From positions 1 through 64,000 of the forward strand of contig JBFIXI010000013.1 of NCBI GenBank assembly GCA_041605955.1: a stretch of 64,000 bases of DNA, read 5' to 3'. Shown in pieces: positions 48,927 to 58,700 of the stretch. The stretch's first letter is position 1; the number at the start of each line of letters is the position of its first letter. The notes beneath the pieces were generated by a model. The model was given only the letters and a program-made list of their open reading frames with translations, had not been told where the DNA came from and did not search any database. A program made the translations under genes and the position numbers. Source of the DNA: JAHEJX01 sp041605955. Its GTDB lineage: Bacteria > Actinomycetota > Acidimicrobiia > Spongiisociales > UBA5794.

Positions 48927-49820
48927 ATGCCGACGCTTGAGGTGCGCCTGTTCGGTACACCAAGGGTGGAGCTGGATCCGGTTGGGTCGCTGCATCTGCC
49001 GCCGACTAGTCAGGCCTTGCTCGCATACCTGGTTTCGCAAAGACAGCACAGCCAGCCGCGTGACGTCGTTGCTGCAGCGTTGTGGGGAGACATCGACAAC
49101 AGCCATGCGCGACGTTGCCTCAACACAGCGTTGTGGCGCTTACGGCGGGTAGTGGAGCCACCGGGTGTGCCGCGTGGAACGTTCGTCCTCAGCACGGCGA
49201 ACGGCCACCTGGTGTTCAACGACGCCAGCGACCACTGGGTCGATCTCGTCGCCTTCGAACAACGTGCGACATCGGTCATGGACGGCGCACGTGTCGGACT
49301 CGATGCAGCAGGGGCCAAGCAACTGAAGGATGCGCTGAGACTCTACGTCGGCGATTTCCTGGAGGGGGTCTACGAGGATTGGGCTCTGAATGAAAGGCTC
49401 CGCCTCAGGGACTTGTACGAGGCTGCGCTCGCGAAGTTGATCGACTGGTACGAGCAGAGCGGTGACGCGCAACGTGCCATACGCTATGCACGAGAGCTAC
49501 TGCGCGCCAACCCTCTGCGTGAGGAGATCCATCGGCTGCTCATGCGACTCCACGGTGCGGCCGGTGAGCGTTCATTGGCGCTCCGCCAATTCGAGACATG
49601 CAAACGGGTCCTGGCTGAGGAGCTGGACGTAGCTCCTCTTCCCGAAACCGTGAGACTCGCAGTTCGCATCGCCCAGGGCGGCGAGCCGGAGCAGACGTCA
49701 CGGACGTTGGACATCGCGGCGGTGGTCGCCGAGCTGCAACGCGCTCGGGAGCAGGCCACCGCGTTGAGCCAGCTGATCGACCGTTCGCTTGCGGCGCTTG
49801 GCGTCGACGCCGCCGACTAG
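48927..49820 (+). CDS. SARP/AfsR-type transcriptional regulator with BTAD domain
   Basis: 297 residues. An N-terminal winged helix (residues about 5-95: LEVRLFGTPRVELDPVGSLH, ALLAYLVSQR, NTALWRLRR) is followed by a bacterial transcriptional activator domain (about 100-245) built of TPR-like helices, with DFLEGVYEDWALNERLRLRD and REEIHRLLMRLHGAAGERS. The last 50 residues form an alpha-helical tail. It should activate a neighbouring operon, most simply the giant-protein cassette downstream on the same strand. A GA-rich ribosome site precedes the ATG. No ATPase domain of full AfsR is present. Confidence 0.88.
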   Translation: MPTLEVRLFGTPRVELDPVGSLHLPPTSQALLAYLVSQRQHSQPRDVVAAALWGDIDNSHARRCLNTALWRLRRVVEPPGVPRGTFVLSTANGHLVFNDASDHWVDLVAFEQRATSVMDGARVGLDAAGAKQLKDALRLYVGDFLEGVYEDWALNERLRLRDLYEAALAKLIDWYEQSGDAQRAIRYARELLRANPLREEIHRLLMRLHGAAGERSLALRQFETCKRVLAEELDVAPLPETVRLAVRIAQGGEPEQTSRTLDIAAVVAELQRAREQATALSQLIDRSLAALGVDAAD

Positions 49821-49943
49821 CCGAAACGCCGCGTACCGCGATAGGGCCGTGACCGCACCGTGATCAGCTGGTGAGCGCGGTGGCGTAGACGTGCCCGCAG
49901 GTGCGCAGACGAAAGGCACCCCTTGGAGGATCACGCAGGCCCC

Positions 49944-50150
49944 ATGAAGGAGAGCTTCCTGTTGGACATATGGGTCGAGGGCCGAGAGATGACCGGCGTC
50001 CCACAGATCATCCGCGGTCGATGCCGCAACCTCCGCAGCGGCGAGAGCCGTTACCTCTCATCACCCGATGATCTCCTGGCGTTCTTAGAGCACAGCCTCG
50101 ACATCCGTGGTTTCGGCTGGCGCGCCTGGCAGAGAGGAAGCAGGTCGTGA
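49944..50150 (+). CDS. 68-residue protein of unknown function
   Basis: Starts at ATG 49944, with a possible TTG start at 49923. The sequence SFLLDIWVEGREMTGVPQ then IIRGRCRNLRSGESRYLSSP and DDLLAFLEHSL suggests a small beta-strand pair followed by a helix. It sits between the regulator and the first giant gene, so it probably belongs to the cassette. No family is claimed with confidence. Confidence 0.6.
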   Translation: MKESFLLDIWVEGREMTGVPQIIRGRCRNLRSGESRYLSSPDDLLAFLEHSLDIRGFGWRAWQRGSRS

Positions 50151-50193
50151 CTTGGCCTACAGGGGAAGACCGGGGCGGAAGGAGGAGGTTGTC

Positions 50194-53100
50194 GTGGCGG
50201 AGTTAGTAGTGCGAGGAAGGGTCCGGCCACGCACCCGGTCAGGCGACGTCGACGGCTACACGATTCGGGTCTCCTTCGACCAGGTGGTCATGATCGATGA
50301 CGACCCACTCGTCGTTCCTGTGTCGGGTTCGGCCCGACTCGGCCGAGACGGCGAGTTCGAGGTCTCTCTCGGTGCCGCCGGGGAGCCGACCGATCCTGTC
50401 CACATCGCGGTTGTAGCACCCAACGGCACTGCCGTGTTCGAGGACCACGTAGCGGTCGCCTCACTGGCGAAGCCGCTGCGCCTGCAGGTGCCAACGTTGG
50501 AACGGTTCACGATCGCACCGAGCGACGATCCCACCCTCGGCGTGCGAGCCCGTATCACCGGGAGAGTCATCGACGTACGCGGACGCCCGGTAGCCAGTGA
50601 GCTGCCGGTGGTCGTCTGGGGAATCGACCCGAGCGACGACGCCACGGAGCCGGCGCCGCGGCCCCTCGTCATCACAGCGACCCAAGCCAACGGGCACTTC
50701 GGCGCCGACTGGGTGCCCGACGTGCTGCGACGTGCGTTCGGGCGAGTCTCCGGAGGGCCTCCCGTGGCAATCCCGCTCGACGACGCCAATCGACTTGTGC
50801 ACGCCATCACTCTCGTGATCGACGTCGACGATGTTCTCGACGGCGAGCTTCCCGAATGCTGCGCCGACACCGCCCCGCGCGCTCCGGACCCGCAGGACTT
50901 GACCGCAAACCCGAGCGCGTTCTCGCAGGATCTCGGTGGCCGGTGCGTCGACCTCACAACACCGAACCGCGCCCTCGAGGAATTCTCGTACTTCATGGCG
51001 GTCCGGACCACGGAGCCGACGGTGAAAGGGGTGACACTCGGCGTTCGGCGCCCGGTACCGTCTGATCTCCTCACCGATCTGCTGGGCGTGGCGATCGCCT
51101 CGGAGGCAATTGGATTCACCCGAAGCTCGAGGCGCGCCCTTCCCACTCAATCGTTGACTCTCGACGTGGACGCCGCCCGCCAGCTCGTCCGAAGCGATCG
51201 GCCACCAACCGTCTCCGAGATCGCCCGCACTGCGTGGCTGTCCGAGCTGGGTTTCACCAGGGGTCTGATCGACGCCGGGATCAGGAGCACCACCGGCCGA
51301 TCGCCGCTCGACGCCGACCACCCGGTCGATTGGGACGACACACCAACCATCTATCTGGCTATCGACGTTGCCCACGGCCATCTGCTGCATTACCGAGAAG
51401 TGTGGCGGGCAGACGGCTACTCACTCGGCGACCTGTTGTACTCGCTGCCCCTCGCGCCCAACCAGCGACGGCAGGTCGCTGTGCTCGATTGGGACCGGCG
51501 GGCCGTCTCGGCCAGGGAGGAGCGCCTCGAGTTCGAGGAGGAGCTCGATGCTCTCTTGTCCCGTGATCGGGATATTCAAGAGATCGTGGGTTCGGAGCTG
51601 CACGAAGAGACGAGTGCCGGGTCGCGCAACACTACCTGGGGCGCCGCCGGCGGCATCGGGGCAGGCTTCATTGGATCCGGATTCGGCATCTTCGGCGGGG
51701 TCGCCGGCGGGGGCAGCGGATCGGACTCGTCATCATGGCAGCGGTCGGCTCGCAGCTTCTCGGCGGATGGGGCGCAGAGCCTGCGCGACCGGGTGTCGCA
51801 AAGATCCTCTGCTTTGCGCAGCCAGCGTTCCTCCGTCGTTCAGAGTGTTGCACAAGGAGAGACGCTGCGCGCCGAGACCGAGGTCGTAGCCAACTACAAC
51901 CGGTGCCACGCCATCACCGTCGAGTACTTCGAAGTGCTGCGCCACCTGCTGGTCACCCACGAGCTGGCCGACGTGCAGGAGTGCCTCTTCGTCCCGCTGC
52001 CGATCGTGCCGTTCACCAGGGGAAAGGCGCTCCGCTGGCGCGAGCCGCTTGGGCGCTACCTGCGCGACCGCCGGCTGCGGCGAGGGTTCGACGCCGTGGA
52101 GCGAATCGCCGACAACTGGGAAGGCTGGGACTTCCCAGAGAGCCGATACAGCGAAGAGGCCCCAGAGGTACTGGAGGGCGAGCTCAGGATCAGTTTCCTC
52201 CTCCCGCGACCCCGCGACGACGTCGACGGTCAGTTCCAGATCGACATGTGGGAGCCGTTCTCACCGTTCCTGCCGATCGATGCCCTCGAACTGTTCACGG
52301 CCCAACTCAACGATCGCACCGCTCGCGAGCGAGACCGGGTCTTCCGAGAGGAGATCGCTCCCGGCATCGCAGAGATGCTCGTCCAACAACTTCGATTCGC
52401 CTACGTAACTGCAGACGGCGGGGAGATCGAGGTGCCAATGGATGCCACCCTCGTGTCTCGATATGCCGAGAGCCGGCCGCTCTACGTCTCGCTCAACCCC
52501 GCCGGTGCCGTGCCTAGCGTGCCCCGCGAGGACATTGCCCACGTGAAGATTTGGTACGAGGGCGAGCCGCTACCCCCAGATGCCAAGGTTATCGTGCACT
52601 CGGGTCGGATGCGCTACCGATCCCCCCATATGAGGGCGCTGCTGTTCTCCGATGCGCGGATTCTGGATGATCTCAGGGACGGCGATCCCGTCGTGGTACC
52701 GACACCGGTGTCGCGTCGCGAGCTGCGCAACCCCCGAGAGGAGGACCTCGAAGCCGCAGATCGTCTCGTCGCCCATCTCAACGAGCACCTCGAGTTCTAT
52801 CACCAGGCGATCTGGGTGAGTCTCGATGCTCAACGCCGGTACATGCTGCTCGACGCAGTGATTCTTCCGAGCCTTGGTGGCCGCAGCATCGCCAGCGTGT
52901 GCACGAACGAGCTCATTGGGATCGTGGGCAACAGTCTCGTCCTTCCGGTGGCGCCTGGCCAGCGGCTCGACCCAACGCTCGCCGAGCTCGAGGAAGATGC
53001 CGAGACCAGAGTCGAGCTTCACGAGGCCTACGCCACGTCGCCGACCCCGCCATTGCGAGTGAGCGTTCCCACCCGGGGGGTCTATGCCGAAGCCGTCTCC

Positions 53101-55410
53101 GGCGAGTGCAACGCGTGCGAGAGCATCGATGACACTCGCTACTGGCGCTGGTCCACCGAAGGCCTGCTGGCGCCTCCGGAGATCGCGCCGGTCTCCACCG
53201 AAAGTCGGGCCAGTGAGGAGCCCGACCTGACCCCGACGCCCCTCCCGGCGCCGCTGGTCTCGATCCAGAACCCACCTGCGGCTCCTGACCCGTTCGGGCT
53301 CGGCGCCGCCTTCGAGCTGTTGTCCACGCCCGAGCTGTTCCGCGATATCACCGGGCTCGAAGGCACCCAGCGCAACGCCCAAGCCGCCTTCGACACGGCG
53401 TTGTCGGCGGCTTCTGCGCTAGGTGGGGAAGCAGCGAAGCTTGCCGGTCAGCAGGAGCTGGGCCGCAATGCCGAGCGCATGCTCGACCGGATCAATCAAG
53501 CTCGCTCCGACGGCCTTCTCTCCCAGGCCAATGCCGAGGAGTTGGCTAGCTCGGCGCTCAAGGGCCTCATCGGCGAGTCGCGTCCCAAGGAGACCCCCCC
53601 TGCGGCCGACTCCACGATCAAGAAGGTCCTCGACCAGGCGGCTCAGTCGGACAAGGCCGACATCAAGGTGTCGACGTCGTCGGAGACAGTGGAGGTCAGC
53701 TTCGAGGACGACCAGCCGAAGGTGGGAGCAAGCACCGTGGCGACGATCGTCGACATCGTCGAATTCGTGGACCAGGCCATCATCGTGGAGCCGGGCGTGC
53801 GGTCCGGTAACCTCTCCAGCTTCGTCATCGATCGTCGCGACCTGCTGGATCTTCTGCTCACTCCTGCCGACCAGACTGCGCTCGAAGCGGACAGCCTCCT
53901 GCGCACGGACCCGGGCGACGCCACCAAGTTCCAGCTGGAGCGGCGTCTCCGCATAGTGCACCCCGCCGAACCCGCGAGCCCCAACGCTGTGGCCGGCTCC
54001 GGGCGGCTGCCGGTCGTGTTCATCGTGCACGGCAACCACGCCTCGTGGACTGCGGTCCGCAACACGCCCAACCACGAGGGCTACACCTACCTACAGGAGG
54101 AGTTGGCTCGGCACGGAATCGTGTCGGTCTCGGTCGACACGAACGCCGCCAACTTCTTCGGGTCGATGATCGAGATGCGGGCCTCGATGGTCTTGGCCGC
54201 GATGGACAAGATGCGCGCCCTGGACGGGACGTCGGGATCGCGCTTCAACGGGCGCCTCGACTTCGACAAGGTGGGGCTGGTGGGCCATTCCAGGGGCGGC
54301 GATGCAGTCGTGAGGGTGGCGGCCATGAACCGGAGCCGGCCGGCGGCCACGAAGTTCGATCTCCAGGCAGTCTGTTCGTTGGCGCCGACGGACTTCACCG
54401 GCACCGGGCCCCCTCCCGGCATCGTGCACACGATGCAACGCACCGACGCGCCGTTCTTCGCGGTGGTCTATGGGGCTCTCGACGGCGATGTCTCGGGACG
54501 CGGTGGCGCCGAGTCGTTCGGCGGAACGGGGTTCCGCCATTACGACCGGGCTGCGACCGACAAGGCCATGGTGTTCCTGGATCACTGCAACCACAACCGG
54601 TTCAACACGGTGTGGACGGCCGACGGCGACGAGAGCCGGATGGATCCGGTCGACGTGGCACCCGGCGGACGCCTGCTGGCTCCCGCCGATCACCAACAGC
54701 TCGCCAACGAGTACATCGGCGGGCTTCTCCGGTGGCGATTGCTCGGCCAGAACTCACAGTTGGGTTTGTTCGACGGCAGCCGGTCCAACACGCTGGGCGC
54801 CGGCGTGTCACTGCAGTGGTCGTTTGGCTCCCAGATCGAAGTCATCGATGACATGGAGGACCCCGTCAAGCCGCGTACGATCGGCAATGCGTTCATCGAT
54901 CCCTTTGCCGACTTCACGATCGGTGCCCGGGACCTCGGTGACGAGACCAACCACCAGACGGCGGTCCTTGGTGTGTCCCCGGGGCTCCCGGCGCCACCGC
55001 CAGAGGCCTACCGGGTCGCGATGGCGCCGAGCCAGAGCGACTGGTCGAGCTATGACCTGCTGACGTTCCGGGTGTGCGCCGATTTCGACATGACATCCCA
55101 GGCGACGATCGCTGCTGGCCCCTTGCCCGACTTCACCGTCGTCGTGACAGACGCCGCCGGAGCGAGCGCCGTGGTCACCAGCGCCGCCATCGCGACCCCG
55201 CAGGCGCCGCGGCGCCCGGTATTCCATCGGCTCCGCGGAGTGGCACCTCCGGAGGACAACGTCACGGTGCTGCGGCTCGAGACCATGTCCATTCCCATCT
55301 CCACGCTGACCGGGATCAACACATCCGACATCGCGTCGGTGGGTGTCGCTGCTACCAGCGGTTTCTCGTCAGACCAGTTCTTCGATTCGCTGCAACTCGT
55401 TCGAAGGTGA
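50194..55410 (+). CDS. Giant protein 1: unknown core with C-terminal alpha/beta hydrolase
   Basis: 1738 residues from GTG 50194, behind AGGAGGAGG. Residues 1-240 look like beta-rich, carboxypeptidase-regulatory-like modules (ARITGRVIDVRGRPVASELP). A core of about 600 residues (378-985) is shared with giant protein 2: VWRADGYSLGDLLYSLPLAP, a glycine-rich hydrophobic stretch near 482-511, EVVANYNRCHAITVEYFEVL, and CNACESIDDTRYWRW. An Ala-rich helical region follows. Residues about 1270-1480 are an alpha/beta hydrolase: VVFIVHGNHAS, GLVGHSRGGDA with nucleophile Ser1366, a likely Asp near 1430 and His near 1465 (LDHCNHNRF). The last 230 residues are beta-rich. No signal peptide is present. Confidence 0.75.
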   Translation: MAELVVRGRVRPRTRSGDVDGYTIRVSFDQVVMIDDDPLVVPVSGSARLGRDGEFEVSLGAAGEPTDPVHIAVVAPNGTAVFEDHVAVASLAKPLRLQVPTLERFTIAPSDDPTLGVRARITGRVIDVRGRPVASELPVVVWGIDPSDDATEPAPRPLVITATQANGHFGADWVPDVLRRAFGRVSGGPPVAIPLDDANRLVHAITLVIDVDDVLDGELPECCADTAPRAPDPQDLTANPSAFSQDLGGRCVDLTTPNRALEEFSYFMAVRTTEPTVKGVTLGVRRPVPSDLLTDLLGVAIASEAIGFTRSSRRALPTQSLTLDVDAARQLVRSDRPPTVSEIARTAWLSELGFTRGLIDAGIRSTTGRSPLDADHPVDWDDTPTIYLAIDVAHGHLLHYREVWRADGYSLGDLLYSLPLAPNQRRQVAVLDWDRRAVSAREERLEFEEELDALLSRDRDIQEIVGSELHEETSAGSRNTTWGAAGGIGAGFIGSGFGIFGGVAGGGSGSDSSSWQRSARSFSADGAQSLRDRVSQRSSALRSQRSSVVQSVAQGETLRAETEVVANYNRCHAITVEYFEVLRHLLVTHELADVQECLFVPLPIVPFTRGKALRWREPLGRYLRDRRLRRGFDAVERIADNWEGWDFPESRYSEEAPEVLEGELRISFLLPRPRDDVDGQFQIDMWEPFSPFLPIDALELFTAQLNDRTARERDRVFREEIAPGIAEMLVQQLRFAYVTADGGEIEVPMDATLVSRYAESRPLYVSLNPAGAVPSVPREDIAHVKIWYEGEPLPPDAKVIVHSGRMRYRSPHMRALLFSDARILDDLRDGDPVVVPTPVSRRELRNPREEDLEAADRLVAHLNEHLEFYHQAIWVSLDAQRRYMLLDAVILPSLGGRSIASVCTNELIGIVGNSLVLPVAPGQRLDPTLAELEEDAETRVELHEAYATSPTPPLRVSVPTRGVYAEAVSGECNACESIDDTRYWRWSTEGLLAPPEIAPVSTESRASEEPDLTPTPLPAPLVSIQNPPAAPDPFGLGAAFELLSTPELFRDITGLEGTQRNAQAAFDTALSAASALGGEAAKLAGQQELGRNAERMLDRINQARSDGLLSQANAEELASSALKGLIGESRPKETPPAADSTIKKVLDQAAQSDKADIKVSTSSETVEVSFEDDQPKVGASTVATIVDIVEFVDQAIIVEPGVRSGNLSSFVIDRRDLLDLLLTPADQTALEADSLLRTDPGDATKFQLERRLRIVHPAEPASPNAVAGSGRLPVVFIVHGNHASWTAVRNTPNHEGYTYLQEELARHGIVSVSVDTNAANFFGSMIEMRASMVLAAMDKMRALDGTSGSRFNGRLDFDKVGLVGHSRGGDAVVRVAAMNRSRPAATKFDLQAVCSLAPTDFTGTGPPPGIVHTMQRTDAPFFAVVYGALDGDVSGRGGAESFGGTGFRHYDRAATDKAMVFLDHCNHNRFNTVWTADGDESRMDPVDVAPGGRLLAPADHQQLANEYIGGLLRWRLLGQNSQLGLFDGSRSNTLGAGVSLQWSFGSQIEVIDDMEDPVKPRTIGNAFIDPFADFTIGARDLGDETNHQTAVLGVSPGLPAPPPEAYRVAMAPSQSDWSSYDLLTFRVCADFDMTSQATIAAGPLPDFTVVVTDAAGASAVVTSAAIATPQAPRRPVFHRLRGVAPPEDNVTVLRLETMSIPISTLTGINTSDIASVGVAATSGFSSDQFFDSLQLVRR

Positions 55411-55420
55411 GGAGGCCAAC

Positions 55421-55711
55421 GTGAATGTCGATTCCGCCGAGTTCGAGTTTCTGGCCGAATCTGCCCACCCCGACTGGGTGATGCGGATCACGATCCGTGG
55501 CGAGGGTTTCGAGGAGGGCGCGATCCCGATCGTCGCCGAGGTGGGCACCGTGCCCGTCGAGGCGCTCATGCCCACCTACGAACCCGGGGGACTGCGCGGC
55601 TTCCTGTCCGCCGAACCGGCCGAGGGCGATGAGCTGCGAATTGGTCTGTTGGATGAGCCGCTCGAAGGAACGGATATCAGCTACACCCGGCCAAACGGCG
55701 GCGTGGCTTAG
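55421..55711 (+). CDS. 96-residue beta-rich protein between the giant genes
   Basis: From GTG 55421 behind GGAGG, ten bases after giant protein 1. DWVMRITIRGEGFEEGAIPI and VAEVGTVPVEALMPTYEPGG suggest an IPT/TIG-like or similar Ig-type fold, a single small domain. It has no signal peptide and no cysteine. Its place in the operon suggests a partner, chaperone or immunity role, but nothing in the sequence decides. Confidence 0.6.
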   Translation: MNVDSAEFEFLAESAHPDWVMRITIRGEGFEEGAIPIVAEVGTVPVEALMPTYEPGGLRGFLSAEPAEGDELRIGLLDEPLEGTDISYTRPNGGVA

Positions 55712-55720
55712 GAGGCATAC

Positions 55721-58700
55721 ATGACTGTGATACGGGGCACGCTCACCGGCGCCACACCGCTCGACGGTTACGGCGTGACCGCCTTCTTCGACGAACGGGT
55801 TGCCCTCGACGGCGAAGATGAGTTCGTCGCGTCGCGACGCGAAGCAACGTTGGAGCGGGACGGTTCCTTCTTCGTCGAGCTCCCCGACGCAGAAGGCCGC
55901 CAAGGCCTTATCGAGTTGACCGCCTTCGGGCCAGATGGTCTCGCCGCCGGCGCCACAACCGTTCCTGAGGAAGGGCCATTCGACGGCGTCGTCATAGAGG
56001 TCCGAGCTGTCGAGACGACCGAGGTGGTTACCAGCCCGGAGATCACGCTGGGTGAGCAAGTCAAGTTCACCGGCCGGGTTATCGATCCGTCGGGACGCGG
56101 CGCTCCGGCGGGCCTTCTCGTCGTGATTTGGGCGCGCAAATCGGGCTCCGAGGAGCCTTCGCCGCTCTCGGTGACCACAACGAGCGCCGGAGGGTACTTC
56201 TCTGCGCCCTGGCCCAGCGACGTCATCGCTGAACCTTTCGCCGTGGTCTCGGGGAGCGATCCGATTCCGATCGCCGTGGTCGAGGATCGGCTGCCACTCC
56301 GGATCGTGCTCGTTCTGGACGAATTCCCCGAGCCGGCGGCTACGGACGACGACTGCGCGTGCGACGACGCCCCGCCACGCGCCCCCGATGCCGTCGACGT
56401 CGCCGAGAACCCCGAAGCGTTCGCCGCGGATGCTGAGCGATGCGTCGACTTCACGGTCCCCAACCGAGCGGTCGAGGAGGTCACGTACCAGGCCGTGGTC
56501 CGCACGACCCAGCCGCAACTCAAAGCGGCAACTCCGCCACGGCGACCCTCCATACCTGGCGCGCTCATCGATCGCCTCGTCGCTCTCGCCCAGCTCCGGC
56601 CGGTGATCGCGGACTCGGCCGGTCGAAGTGTCTCGGTGGAGGCGATCGGTCGCACTGAGGTGCCGGACGTCATGATTGGTCGCAACGAGTTCGCCTCAGC
56701 CACCCCGCAGCCTGCGCCCGAGTTGTCGCTCGAACGTCTGATCGGTGACGAGGGCATAGCCGGAGAGGCGGTGCGGGTGGCGCGCCGCTTGATACCAGGA
56801 GTCGATCTCGACGGCAGTTGGAGAACCCCGGCGATTCCGCTCGAGGCACGTGCCATCCGAGTATTGGATGAGCGGGTAGCGGACGGGCAACCGCTTCGGC
56901 TGGAGACGAGCGTGCTCGCCGAGCTGGCCAAGGAGTCCGGCGAGTTGACGGCCACCCGGCTCATCGAGGCCGAGCAGACGAGCGTGGTCCGACGATTTCG
57001 AAGCGCCGTCGGTCTGCTGGCGAAGCCGAGCTCGGGACGCTACGTGCTTGACTCGGATCATCAGATCGACTGGGACGAGATACCCGATCCCTACCAGGCA
57101 ACCACGATCGCCCACGGGCATCTGCTGACTCTCAAGCAGGTCTGGCGGGCCGACGGATACTCGTTGGGTGACTTGCTCTACTCGTTGCCCCTGGCGCCCG
57201 GTCAACAGAAGCTCATCTCGGTGCTCGATTGGAACCGTCAAGAGGTCGCCAGCCGCAGAGCCGAGCGAGTGGCCGCCGAGGAACTCGAAGCCGAGCTGGC
57301 CCACGACCGCGACGTGAGCGACGTCATCAGGACGACGCTCACCGAGCGCATGAACGCCAGCTCGCACGCCGATGTGGAAGCCGTTGGGGGCGGCATCGGC
57401 GGTTTCATCGGGCCCTTCGTGTTTGGTGCGGCCGGCGGCGTCTCGTCGGCAGGATCGACTGCATCCCAGACCTCCGCCCGCTCGGTGACGGGTATGTCGC
57501 TCAACCGGCTGCGCGACCGTACGCTGCAGGCCGCCAGCGCAGTCCGCAATCAGCGGGCGACCGTTGTCCAGACGGCACGTCAAGGCGAGTCGGTGAGAGC
57601 GATGACCGAAGTGGTAGCGAACTACAACCACTGCCATGCGATGACGGTGGAGTACTTCGAGGTCCTTCGCCACTTCCAGGTGAGCCAAGAGCTGGCCGCG
57701 GTTCAAGAATGCCTGTTCGTACCGTTCTCCATCTCACCGTTCACTACCGACAAAGCACTGCGCTGGCGTCTGCCTCTTGGGCGTCGGCTTCGGCAGCGCC
57801 GGCTTCGGTGGGCGTTCGATGCGCTGGAACGCGTTCGCACCGATTGGGAGGACGCCGACTACCCGCTGGGACGATACGCCGACGAGCCACTGGTCCACCT
57901 CGATGGAGAGTTCTGGATCCGGGTCACGCTGCCGCGCCCTGCCGATGATGACGACGACAACTTCGTGCTGGCGAACTGGCAACCGTACGAAGACCACCTC
58001 TGGGACGACGCAGAGGCAATCTGGGAGCGGTATCTGGGAGTCGCTCTTCCAGAGGACCGGGATGCAATCTGGGACGCCCGCATCGCGCCAGGGGTTGCGC
58101 AGCGCCTGTTGGAAGAGCTCGACCTCGACCTCGTCAGAGCCGGCGGACTCTCCACGTCGGTAGGTGTTGATGCCACCTTGGTGAGCCGATTCGCCCAGAA
58201 CCGGCGTCTCCTGGTGAGCTTGCGCACCGAGACACCGCTTCCCGTCGTGCTGCGATCGAGCATCGAGCGGGTACGGCTGTCACTCGATGTGAGCAACCTG
58301 CCGCCGGGCGCCGAGATGGTGGTCGACTCGGGGACGATGCGGTACCGCACAGATCACCTCACCTATCACCTGTTCCTGAATCGTCGCGTTCTCAACGACC
58401 TCACGCTTGGCGATGACGTGGAGATCGCCACTCCGTTGAGCCTGTATGAGAAGCGCAACCCGCGTGAGCGTGATCGCCGATATGCCGAGCGCCTTCTCGA
58501 CCATCTCAACGAGCATGTCGAGTACTACCACCGAGCCATCTGGCTCACCATGGACCCCAACCGCAGGTACCTGCTGCTCGACGGGTTCATTGCGCCAGAT
58601 GCTGGGGGTCGCAGTGTGGCGTCTGTGGTGGAGAACCGGATCATCGGCGTTGTCGGCAACTCCTTGGTGATGCCGGTAGCGCCGGGCCAGCAACTCGACA

